A DNA stretch of 64,000 bases. Origin: Saccharomycopsis fibuligera x Saccharomycopsis cf. fibuligera. Taxonomy: Eukaryota > Ascomycota > Saccharomycetes > Ascoideales > Saccharomycopsidaceae. Positions within the stretch are counted from its first letter, which is position 1. Each line of letters begins with the position of its first letter. The notes under the pieces were generated by a model. That model saw nothing but the letters and a program-made list of their open reading frames with translations, had not been told where the DNA came from and did no database searches. The stretch is from positions 4,513,501-4,577,500 of the forward strand of contig CP012809.1 in assembly GCA_001936135.1 (NCBI GenBank), in the 5' to 3' direction. The translations under genes and the position numbers were made by a program. This document shows, piece by piece, positions 38,850 through 50,000 of the stretch.

Positions 38850-41800
38850 TCAAAGCATTTTTGCATATTCATCATCATCATCATCACTCTCTTGATCATA
38901 TGTTTGTCCAGCATTTACCTTTGCATTTATCTTTTCCTTGTTCTCATCTTCTTCTTCCCCACTACTTTCTTCCTCCTCTTCACTGCTTTCTTCCTCTTCT
39001 TCTTCCTCCTCCTCTTCTTCTTCCTCCTCGCTGCTTTCTTCATCCTGAGCTAAACTTGGTTTTTGCTGATCTTGTTTCTGCATTTGCAGTCTTGATTCCG
39101 TCTGATGTTGAGGTTGAGCCGCACTTTTCAAGTACTTTTTATTTCTAGCAATCATTTCCACTCTATCATCCTGGCTACTTAAAAATTCATCAAGACTCTG
39201 TAATCGGTAATTATTCTTTAATCTTAAATTTTGTCCCATCGCCGCATTAGTACTTGTAAATCCAGCCGCGACGCCAGCATTTCTGCCACCCTGGCCTCCT
39301 CGGCCTCTATTATTACTGCCATGAATACTGTTATTGTAATATAATCCTTCGGATGATACTGCATTATTGGCATTTTCTTGAGCAAATCTATTTTTATCAC
39401 CACCAGCAGATCCACCAATAAAACTACTTGATGAGATTGCTTTAATGTTGCTTTGCCTTTGCATCCCTGCAGATAATTCATCGGACTCATGGGTGTCTCT
39501 GATTGAGTCTAATGGTAGTTTGGTAATGTCGGTCCAGTTTGGTACTTGCATGAAACTAGTTAACCAGATCATTAACAAGTTATCGAAATTGTCCCCATCA
39601 TTAGTGGCGGTATTCTTTCCGTTGCTGCTGTTATTTTTGTTATGATTAATATCAGCAAGGCCGCCAATATCATTGTTTAAAATCTCATCCAGCACACATT
39701 TTGGAATACTAAGATTATGATGACTAATTTTACGTTCACTAAATGAATTTTTATTTGAGGGTTGTGGGGAAATTTCCACACTTTCATTTTCTTGTTGTGC
39801 TTCACTTTGTCTATCTGTATGGTTAGTCAAAATTCTCTTAATCTTGGCCCCCGTGGTGGTGTTACTGTTATTATCGTCATTCCCGTTATTCAAAATTGTG
39901 GTCTCCTCTGGGTAAAAATCATCATGCAATTTTGGTGAGGCCAAATTATTCAATATTGGTTGATTAGTGAGCAATATTAAAGGAATCGGTTTTGGTGCTT
40001 GAAGAATCAAATTTGCCAATTCGATACGATCCGAATTCAAAAGCAATTGATTATACATTCTTGCCTGATCTCTAATGTCGTATGAATTGTCATATTTGCA
40101 TAAGTTGATAACGTGATTAAAGACATTATAGATAAAATTACTGGAATCACGAGGATAATAACTAAGACTAGATGGATCATTATCATGCTTAGCTTGAAAT
40201 TTGATCAAATCGAACGTATAATATTTGCTAACAAGAAGCAAAATGTTGTATCTTACCAGTTTATCGTCTTCATTTTTGAAATCCTTGACCAAAATTCTAA
40301 TAAAATCTGGAATAAATTTAGGAATGATATGAATGAATTCACCAACAAGCCAAATTATTGATGACTTGGCATGTGAATTTATTTTAATTTTGCGAGAAGT
40401 TATAACAGTGCAGAGCTTAATTATAGTTTTAATATTGTTTTCTGGCGATTGTTGAATTAGGTACCTAATGACAGTAAGACATTCATTGATGATACGATCA
40501 TTGGCAGTGATTCTGTGTTCATCAGTAACAGCACTTTTTTTGCTTTCAAATCGCTCAGCCACTGCTTGAACTTGCTTCAAGAGCCAATGTAAGATTTTTT
40601 TGTTCCAGTAAATATTAATTTGTGAACATTTTCCAATAGTTTTCACTGCCTCAATGGCAAGTTTGTCGTTCGGTAAATTCAGTGCATAATATTTTAATTC
40701 ATTGACAATGTTTTTGATATTATTTTCGTTAATGATCAATGAAAGAATGTTTAGTTTCAATTTACCTACCTGAAGTGAATCATTAGGCAAAAGATAGAAC
40801 GTTTTGTAGAAATTTTGAAAGATTAAAGAGTCTTTCTTCAAGATAATGAATAAAATCACTTGAAATTTAAAAATCTTGATATGTTCATTAGCATCTGCAG
40901 AGTTGATAGACCGAATCAAGATATTGTTGATTTGATAATCCTTGAAAGTTCTAGCCGGAGCTAAAAAGTAAAATGCTTTAGTAATGGCCAAAATCAATGC
41001 ATCATTGCTGCTAAAGATAAGATTTCTCATTGAATTCAAAAATAATTCCAAGTCTTGATGGAACTCCACTTCGTACACGGGAAAATTATTCAAAATTTCA
41101 TACTCATTTTCAGGCAAATACACAAACTCCCCTGTATCAGAAGCTAAACTAATGATTTTAGGTCTAGGCAAATATTTTCTTGAATAATTGGTGAGAATAT
41201 TAACAAGAATTATTTGCGTCCATTCATCCAAATCGTTCAAGATGGTGCAATAATATCTGAATAATGGATGAATAAGTTCGAAGTTATTTGGGCAAATGCT
41301 GTTGAAGGCAACAATGGCAGAGTTCAAAACGGACAAGCTGGAATCATGTAATAATTTCTGCAAATATTCATTGATGAGCAGCTTTTGATTAGTGTCATCC
41401 AAATTGTCGCCCATCATGGCAAAAATCTTGGAAATTGAAATGGCACAAGCTCTTCTAACGATGGGGGACAAGTCATTGATGGAGTTTTTGATGGCTAAAA
41501 GACTTATAGAGACAATTGTTGGGTTGTTTATAGAAGAAATAATTCTTAAACCCAATGCTCTGATCTGAGGATCATGGTCATGGAGAGATTTCTGGATGGA
41601 ATTAATAGCCAATAATACCAAGTCTGGGTTGGTGTCGGAGAATCTAGACAAATAAATGTATATTAATTTGCGAATACGCAAACTGGGACTGTTGATATTC
41701 TTGATAACATGAGGGAAAAATCGACTAGCGTCTTTACCGGTGGACATGTACATAACCACAACTTTCAAACCACTGAGAATATCACGTTCAGTGCCAGCAT

Positions 41801-41939
41801 TCAAGAGACGAATTATCTCCTTGGGTTTAGCGCTGCTGGGAGTGTCAGCCAACCTGGCGGCGGCGCTGGCGGCCGCTTCGACGGTCAAGTCCTTGGCGGA
41901 CTCCAACATATGTGAGAGCCTGGCAAAAGGATCGTTCAT
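38850..41939 (-). CDS. APL6: AP-3 adaptor complex beta subunit
   Basis: Large subunit of the AP-3 coat, which sorts cargo such as alkaline phosphatase from Golgi to vacuole. The N-terminal adaptin trunk of HEAT-type repeats spans about 35-600, with the beta-adaptin signatures KEIIRLLNAGTERDILSGLK (40-59) and FFPHVIKNINSPSLRIRKLI (74-93), where AP-3 beta has its typical KLVYVYL/KLIYIYL block. The last 250 residues are Asn/Gln-rich, then an almost unbroken Glu/Ser run and DDDDDEYAKML, matching the acidic hinge of AP-3 beta subunits. Its 1029 residues exceed S. cerevisiae Apl6 (809) through these low-complexity parts. The first ATG is used; divergent from CPD1. Confidence 0.9.
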   Translation of the reverse strand: MNDPFARLSHMLESAKDLTVEAAASAAARLADTPSSAKPKEIIRLLNAGTERDILSGLKVVVMYMSTGKDASRFFPHVIKNINSPSLRIRKLIYIYLSRFSDTNPDLVLLAINSIQKSLHDHDPQIRALGLRIISSINNPTIVSISLLAIKNSINDLSPIVRRACAISISKIFAMMGDNLDDTNQKLLINEYLQKLLHDSSLSVLNSAIVAFNSICPNNFELIHPLFRYYCTILNDLDEWTQIILVNILTNYSRKYLPRPKIISLASDTGEFVYLPENEYEILNNFPVYEVEFHQDLELFLNSMRNLIFSSNDALILAITKAFYFLAPARTFKDYQINNILIRSINSADANEHIKIFKFQVILFIILKKDSLIFQNFYKTFYLLPNDSLQVGKLKLNILSLIINENNIKNIVNELKYYALNLPNDKLAIEAVKTIGKCSQINIYWNKKILHWLLKQVQAVAERFESKKSAVTDEHRITANDRIINECLTVIRYLIQQSPENNIKTIIKLCTVITSRKIKINSHAKSSIIWLVGEFIHIIPKFIPDFIRILVKDFKNEDDKLVRYNILLLVSKYYTFDLIKFQAKHDNDPSSLSYYPRDSSNFIYNVFNHVINLCKYDNSYDIRDQARMYNQLLLNSDRIELANLILQAPKPIPLILLTNQPILNNLASPKLHDDFYPEETTILNNGNDDNNSNTTTGAKIKRILTNHTDRQSEAQQENESVEISPQPSNKNSFSERKISHHNLSIPKCVLDEILNNDIGGLADINHNKNNSSNGKNTATNDGDNFDNLLMIWLTSFMQVPNWTDITKLPLDSIRDTHESDELSAGMQRQSNIKAISSSSFIGGSAGGDKNRFAQENANNAVSSEGLYYNNSIHGSNNRGRGGQGGRNAGVAAGFTSTNAAMGQNLRLKNNYRLQSLDEFLSSQDDRVEMIARNKKYLKSAAQPQHQTESRLQMQKQDQQKPSLAQDEESSEEEEEEEEEEEEEESSEEEEESSGEEEDENKEKINAKVNAGQTYDQESDDDDDEYAKML

Positions 41940-42216
41940 GGCTCAATGGACGGCGATTGTAGCTGTTTGCTGGCAGTAGTTGTGTTACTTGTGGTTGGGC
42001 AGGTTGGTGATGGGTGGCATCAACTTCAGTTACTCTCGACAGCTTGCGGAGCTGGACGGTTTCTCAATAATGGAAATCGTGCATCACGTGCATAAAGAAG
42101 TTAGGATTTTGGAAGCGTTTCTCTGGGTGGGTTGATGATGGCAGCAGAGATAACTAAACAGGAGAATATAGGTATACTAATACGCATTCAATAGCAGCAA
42201 CAACTTGAGCAATACA
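41940..42216. promoter_or_regulatory. APL6/CPD1 divergent promoter
   Basis: 277 bases shared by both genes. TCACGTGC (CACGTG at 42085-42090) lies almost midway. No other gene. Confidence 0.5.
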
Positions 42217-43591
42217 ATGGGTATGTACTCTGCTTCTCTATATACCTAACTTTGTGGCTTACTATGTCTTTTCTTTTTTTTTCTTTTTTTTTTTTTTTTT
42301 TGATCTTCCTGTCTCTATCATTCTCATCGTTACTCTTCTACTAACCTTCGACCTCGGCTAAGGTGTCGCACTCTGGTTGGTCCCCAAACCCAATACTGTC
42401 TTCTATGAGTCAGTAAATTCATTGATTATTTCACTTCAAACACTATTTGATGACTCTCCTGTGTTTGAACCTCATATAACCATCACCTCCGGTATTGTTC
42501 TCAATAATCTTCACGAGATTGATATTATTCTCAACTCGGCACTCGCGGCTATAAACTCCTTAAACCAAATCAACGAAAGACGCCACAACCAGGCCAACAC
42601 CAGCTCCAATGTCGATCATAATGATAATAACAACAATAATAGCCACGATAGCCTTGCAAAGAAGGATACCAGTGACGGCGCAGGCGCTAATACTAATACC
42701 AACACTAATAGCAGCAGTTTGACCATAGCCGTTCCCGATGAAGCGGAAAGCAGTATTTCCGGCTCCGCCAGTCTTTTCTCCCCAATGCTGGACCATGATC
42801 CAAAAGACGACTTAGTATTCTTTGAAAGTCTTGAATTTGGTAAAAAATTCTTCCAAAAAGTATATTTTGCTGCTTATCCTAATCCCAATCTTTTATCTTT
42901 TGCAAGAATTATGCGGGAACTTTTCGTTGAAGTACCAAGATTGAAAATGAAGCTTGTGGCTCAAGAACAGCAAAAGCAACAACAACAACTACGCCTTAAA
43001 TTGGCAGCTGATCATCAAGACAGTAAACGCAGACGCAGTAAAAGTTTCAATCAACATGCAAATTCAACCTCAACAACAACTGCTAATGCTAATGCTAATG
43101 CTAATGCTGCGGGCGGCGCTAGCAATACTACTAAGAATGCTACCAGTGACCACGGTAGCGACAACAACACACTATCACCCGAACCAACTCCCATCAACGT
43201 TGCTGATATCAACCCACTAGCAATGCGCAATGCTCAAGAATGGTGTCAAAATGAGTTCAAACCACATTTATCACTAGTTTATTCCGGCGTATATACAATC
43301 AATGCCGCATTAGCCCGTACTATAAGGACAAGAATTGAAGATCTTTTGAATGTTATCATATTGGATGATGTAAATGCCAGCGATGGTAGCAATAGTGGCG
43401 GGAGTATTAATGGAGGAACTTTTGGCAATGGAGGTGGCACTTATGGTAACGGAATTGCACGCAATCGGATCATTGATGACAATCAAAATTTAGCTTGGCC
43501 TGCTGATGGATCATTGAGACTTGTTGAGTGTGAAGGGCCGGTAAAAGATTGGAAAGTCTTGGGATCAATTGATTACCATTTAAGCAGTTAG
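42217..43591 (+). CDS. CPD1: 2',3'-cyclic-nucleotide 3'-phosphodiesterase (spliced)
   Basis: Coding parts 42217-42220 and 42363-43591 join to 410 residues. 2H-phosphoesterase that opens ADP-ribose 1'',2''-cyclic phosphate produced in tRNA splicing. After splicing, the N-terminus becomes MGVALWLVPKPNTVFYES, closely like the yeast Cpd1 start MAIALW. The two catalytic HxT/S motifs are present: HIT at 39-41 (FEPHITITSG) and HLS at 303-305 (FKPHLSLVYS). Between and after them are Asn/Ser/Ala/Gly-rich insertions that raise the length from about 239 in S. cerevisiae. Without splicing the frame has no ATG for its conserved start, only a TTG at 42377. Divergent from APL6. Confidence 0.9.
42221..42362 (+). 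other. Spliceosomal intron of CPD1 (142 nt)
   Basis: 5' site GTATGT at 42221 after only four coding bases (ATGG), branch point TACTAAC at 42339-42345, 3' AG at 42361-42362. A long T-rich tract (42270-42301) precedes the branch point. Splicing splits the second codon (G|GT). Confidence 0.9.
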
Positions 43592-44093
43592 GCTTGGTCT
43601 GTTACTACAAAAAAGAATAAGAATAAGGAGAAGAAGAAGAAGAAGAAAAACAAAGAACAAAAAATGAAGAGCGTAGTAAACTACAGGTTTATCTTGTCTT
43701 TGGAAAAAAGTTTGTTGAGCTACTAAGTAGCTTTACTTGTCTTTCGATGTATTATATGTTTCCAGTTAGCATTGGACGGTCAAACTACTCCCCTATATTC
43801 GCTCTTTTTTGACAATTCCAGTATTTTTTTGTTTTGGTTTTTGCTTTTTAGTATAGTATAGGTAGGTGTATTATACGTTGTTTTCGCATTCTTTCAAATG
43901 CTACTTTATGTGCTTTATTTGAAAAATTGCAAACTGTTACCTAATTTATAAAAAATAAAAAAATTTTTTTTTTACTATAGTCTAGTGTACACACTCAAAA
44001 GGCAATTTCGAGAAAACCATTCATTAAAAAAAAAGAGGAAAAAAACTAGCCTCTTAAAAAGAGTATGCAAACAGAAAATCTAGTTTAAAACAT
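43592..44093. other. Convergent intergenic region CPD1/UBR1
   Basis: A purine-rich GAAGAA run (43616-43670) after the CPD1 stop, then AT-rich sequence with A/T runs near 43955-43975. No gene or RNA recognised. Confidence 0.5.
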
Positions 44094-47000
44094 TCAGTAT
44101 GTCATATCAATTTCATGTTCACCATCATCATCATAATCATCAGATTCATCATTATAATCATCGTCTATTTCATCAACATCATGACTATGAGCATCTGTAA
44201 AGTCATCATCATTGCCGTCATCATCATTGCCGTCATCTTCATCACCATCATCACCATCATCATCACTAGACACACTCGCTTGATTGGCAAACAACGCCTC
44301 AGCAATCTCAGGTAATCTATTTAAATGATCTTGATCAATTCCCATTGCGTAGCCATTATTAAACAATCTAGCCAATTCAATCTGCTCCGCTAATTGACTT
44401 TCCATTCGACGAGATAAATCAGTCCGTCCTCCTGCTCTTGCTTCTGTTTGGTTTTCATCATCATCATCATCAACCTCAGCATTAGCATTAGCATTAGCAC
44501 GTCCTGCGTTAGCACGTTCTGCAAGATCTGCAATTTGACGAAGATCATGGAACATCCCATTCCCACCACCAAACAACAAGCCCTCTCTAAATTGTCTCAT
44601 TGCTTGTCTAGTATTAGGATCTTCTTCATCTTCGTCAAATTCAATTTCCTCATCATAGTCATCATCATCATCAAATCTACCAATGCCACCACCGGCACGG
44701 GCTCCAGCACCGGCACCACCAAATATATTAGCAAAAGCCCTTCTAGTTGGCACAAACATATCTTCTTCTTCCTCTGCGTCAACATCATCCATATCTCTCT
44801 CTTCATCTGATTCATCTACATTAGGTTCAGGATCAATGGTAAAACGGCGGAACACTGGCCCACCAGGACGAGTGAAACCGGCTCTTGGTCCTAAAATTAT
44901 TGGTTCACCCTCTGCCATGGCTCCTTCGTCATCATCTTCATCTTCATTATCGTCGCCGTCATCAACTTCCCCAGCAACCATAGCAGCAGTGGCGGCGCCA
45001 AATAATGGTCCCGCAGTATCAGCTTCGTCATCATCTTCTTGTCCTTCTGCACCAAAATTAGCAAAGGCATCCGCAAAATTTCTGAACCTTGTAGAACTAA
45101 CCATTCTGGAAGCATACGAATAATATCTGTCAACAAGCCAATTTTTGATAATGTTACGGTACCTTTTCTCACTTAAAGTCACAAGTGAAGCTTGGTGTAA
45201 TGCTCTTTGACCACTTTCACCCAAATTGTTAATATATGGCGCATTCATGACTAATGGATAACTGAATATGCCATGAGTTGAAGTAATCAAACTTAGATGA
45301 TTTTCATTTGGACTTAAAAATAAACAATGGCGCCCTAATGATTTATCATTAGCATGTTCTTTCATTTTAGATTCCATTGGAGCCACCATGGAGAATTTAT
45401 CCTTCTTGTTATCATAAATCTGTTTACCACAATGCAAACAAATAACGTAATCCGCACGATGTTTCAAATCACGAGAATAAATTTCGCGATCTTCTTCGGA
45501 ACGAGAACTCAAGATTTCAAAAAGTTTTTGTGCTTCAATAGAAAAAGAATCTAAACGTTCTGGTAATGGAAGCAATTTGACAATACCTGGGTAGTCTACA
45601 AATTCAAATTTAGTGTCATTGCCATTATCAAACACTCTTTTGAAAATTTTCAAATAAAAGTCAGTTTCACGGTTAAGCAATTTCAAAACTTCCAAAACAT
45701 TAGGCACATTGAAAAATTTGTAATAAGATTCCAAAGTTTGAGGGTAGTCTTCATCATATAAAGAATTCTCAATTGGTCCAATAACTTGATCATTGATAAT
45801 ATTGTCAATTTGATAAAACACATTGGTACTGTTAATATCAAAAGTCAAAGCTTTTATAAAAATTGTCATTTGTCTGAAAAACCCAAGTAAACATCTTTCT
45901 AAAATGAGTACCAAGCCATTAATAAAATCATCTTCTAAACCAGTCAAACTTTGAGTAGATGGGTTAATGATCTTGGAAAGAACTTGTTTCAATTGGTCAA
46001 GCGAATCGCGATCAGTAATCTTTTTGAAATGCTTTGCCCCCATGGCACCAATAGTTTCAAACAAAATTGAGTGGTCCGAAATACGGTTAAAGACCCCTTT
46101 AATCGTACTAGCTATGTTACGTGTATAAGCAACATCAAACATCATTCTAAATGAGAAAACACCCGAAAGGAAGCCTCTTATAAATGTTGGCTGTGGTGGC
46201 AATACTTGTTGTTTTTGTTTATTTATTGAGTTCCGCATTGGTGGGGCAATACCTTCAATATCCAAAGACACTCTAAATTGAATTAACGTCCGCAAAAAGG
46301 CGTAGGTAATTTCTGGGATTTCAGACAAGTACTGTGAGTATGGCTCATCACTAGAAAACCTTGATGCAAGTTCTAATGTGGCAATAGTGTTGCTAATCAT
46401 TTGCGAAAGGCTGGTGACAGCATCCACATTATTGACTGAAGACAATACAACACAGGCTCTATGAGCAACGTGATGGTAAGCAGCATGGTATCGAGAATGA
46501 GTATGGGCAATTTTATTGTAATTTTCCTCCGAGATTAAAGTTTGCCAAATTTCGGGGTTCTTGTTCTTGAAAGCGGTTATAGAAGAAGCATTCTCCTCAA
46601 GATCTTTATCTTCTTTGGTTAAACCATTATACCAAGACAAAAATTCATCAATATTCTCACTGCTTTCTTCAGTGTCTTTGTTCTTGAATAAATGATCGAA
46701 AACATCAGCTTTCAATTTCTCTGACAAAAGACAAGGAATGACAATTGAACCAGTAAATTGACAGAGTGGGCAAGTTAAATTTCCGCCTAATGATTCCCCA
46801 GCAATTTGCGTCAAACATTTGTAATGAATAGCGTGGTTACATGAAACAATGATGTTTCTAGTATCTACCAATGACCGACTCTCAACAACATTGTCAGAAC
46901 TAGCACTATCACCAAGAGCAGCTGCAGGAACAGGAGCGGTGATTTTCTCTTGGAATGGGAAAATCTTGCCTTCTTTATCAATAAACTCTTTCAAGCCAAC

Positions 47001-50000
47001 ACTGTTGTCCCAGTCATTAAACGCTTGCTTGAATAAAGTTTCATCACTCGGCAAATTCCAGAACGCATCATGTTCAACACAATTAGCAATGACAACGAAC
47101 ACTTCATCCAAATTTTGTTCACGCTGGCACAAGATACAAGTCTTAGCGCCATGATTATGTGATTCATCTTCCATTTCTGCATCACTGTCATCGTCATTTC
47201 CTTCTGCTGCCAGTGCCGATGGTGACCCTGCTTTTGCTTTGGAATTTGGGTCATCGACATCGATATCTCTTTGCTGACGCTTGATGTTATTGTTTTGTTC
47301 AAATTTTCTTCTTTGAGCAGCCAACTTCTCAAAAGCCCTTTTCTTTTTCTCTTCAATTAATTTACGTCTCTTGGCTTTTTCTTCATCTTGGTGAGTCTTG
47401 TCTAAACTAGTTTTAAAATCTTGGACACTTTGAGTGGAAAATTCTGCTTCTAGTTGATCGTAGACTTTGTTCTCATGAGTTTTAATCAAATATTGTAACA
47501 AGTAAAATGCTTTTGCCTTGGAAACTTTGTACAATTTAGGATGTTGAACAATGCTGAAGAGTTGGTTGATAATAACAGCGTATGATTCAGGGAAATATTC
47601 TTTACCCTTGACATTTTCATTGTCTAAAAACACAGCATGAGTCAAATGCAAAAGTAATTGCAAATTATGATCATTCGCAGTCTTGATAAATACTTCAAAC
47701 CCTTTACAAATGACCTTATTGAAAATGTCAGTTCTGATAAAATCAGTGTACTTTTGGTAACCTTCAGCACTATTTTCTCCCTCTTCTTTGTTTTCCAAAG
47801 AAGCAAAACTTGGTTTCAAGATGACATCGTCAATGTCCTTATATTTGCAAGAGGTTCCTTCTCTTTTCGCTCTCTGTTGTTCAATTCTGAATAGCTTGTT
47901 GCGTACAGCAACAAACACTTCCTCCACTGACGAGGAAAACATACTAAATGGGTCCAATTCATGGAAATATTTCTCCTTTAAACTGAAAGTACCGCTATCA
48001 TTTAATCCAACTGGTGGCTTATAATCAGCGACCTCATTCAACACATCACGAATCAAGGTGCCGGTGTCCTCCACTCTGATTTCTTCGCTGATATCCATGT
48101 ATGTCAATGGTCCTGTGCTTAAACTGTAAATAACAACGTACAATATACTGTTTTTAGTCTTTTGCTGACTAGTTTGTGGAATGAAAAACTTGCGCTCGGT
48201 GACAAGTCTGTAAAAAAATAAAAAGAACTCATAAATTAAAAATTGGAATTTGTCACCGTAAATGGTCTGTTGATGCGATTCTGTTCCCTTCACCCAATTA
48301 AGCAACTCCCAACGATCAATGACATTAACGAGCACATTTTGTGGATCAGGAGCAAAATAAAAGTACATTTGATTCAAGTGAATGTCACGCATGTATCCAT
48401 GAGCGCTAAAATTTGCACCCAGAGCTAATTGAGAATACACTGACTGTAAAAACAAAATCGACATTCCGTTTCTAACCCAAAGTCTGGCACTAACTTGACC
48501 ACAAAACACAATGGTACGTAATGACACTTCCGCCACCACGGATAATTCTTCAATGAAGTTATCTGAGTTTTGCTGCAATAATTTGAGATCATTATTTTCA
48601 AGCAAGATGGAAAACAATGTGTTCAATGGATTTAAAATGCCCACTTCATCGCTAGATACTTTGAAAGAATTAACTTGGTAATTTTGGCCAAACAATTCCA
48701 CTACCTCTGCCTGTGGTGGAGAAATAGTATTCCAATACTCGTCTCTAACCAACTGTAACGCCTGTTTGACTAAGCCAACATTATCTTCAATGGCTCCTTC
48801 CGCATTAGAAGTGCTAAATTCTTTACCATTGAACATTGTAGTCAAGACTTTCAAAATTGGATCTAGCATTTCAATAAGCACAAGATGTGATTTTGATTCC
48901 ACCGAGACATGCTCACCAATTTTGCGTCGGACAAGGTATGAGCTCTGAAACATTGACAATAATTGAATCACCACAAGCATGTTTTTTGGAGTATAAAAAT
49001 AAATTTTGTATTTTTCTGGAAGTTTATCCACCAAATACATCAAATCTTGCAAACCGCGCTTAATGGTGCGAAGGTATCGTTTGATGGCTACTTTACTGTT
49101 TGGAACAACATATTCCGGTTCTTTCCATTTACCATTAGGTCTAGTTCGTTCTCTAAAAAGTTCATAAATACCGAGCAAAACGCGGTGAAATAAACCTTTT
49201 ATAGCTAAAGTGATGGCAGCGGACGGAGCACTAAAAAGCTGTACTGCCACATCAAACATGATGGTGTAATTAAACTCACGGTCAAATGTCATTTGCTTGA
49301 GCAAGTATGGGTAGAGATTAATGTATTTCAACAAAAACTTGTTTTTGAAATCCAAGTTGGTGACAAGAGATTCCACAATCAATGAATGCATTTCTTTTCT
49401 TAATTTTTTCATGTATCTGATGTCAAAATAAAGCAAATACTCGACAATAGAGTTCATTTCCGGTTCATTCTGTTTCTTTTCGTCATCATTGACATCGTAC
49501 TCAGAAAGATCAACAGAAAATTGATATTTTGGGATTTGTCCATCGGTGGTCAACAATCCTCTAACGATTCTATCTCTCTTATTGTTAAATTCGTAAAACT
49601 CATCATCAGCGGAAATTGGCAATTTTTCCAACATCACTTTGACCAAGTGTTCTCTAACCAAGCTCAGTAACTTATCATTCGGATGTTCCAACAATTCCTG
49701 GATCCAATTGGCGATATAGAAACATATTTCTTCTTGCAAAAAGCCTTGTAAGTCCATGATTGAAGGGACTAACCCTTCATCACACACACGACTCGGCACA
49801 TGGATTTCACAATAGGTATCATATAATTCCATAGGCTGGTCGCTCACCAGCAACACATCTCTTCCCTCAGAATCAATCTTGATGGCAATTTGCTCACTTC
49901 TGGAAGCTGAGCATTTACTGGCTTTTCTAATGGTGCTGGCAGCATAGTCATATGGATGTTCTTCATCATTCCAAAGCAACAATACGTATTTTTCACTTGC

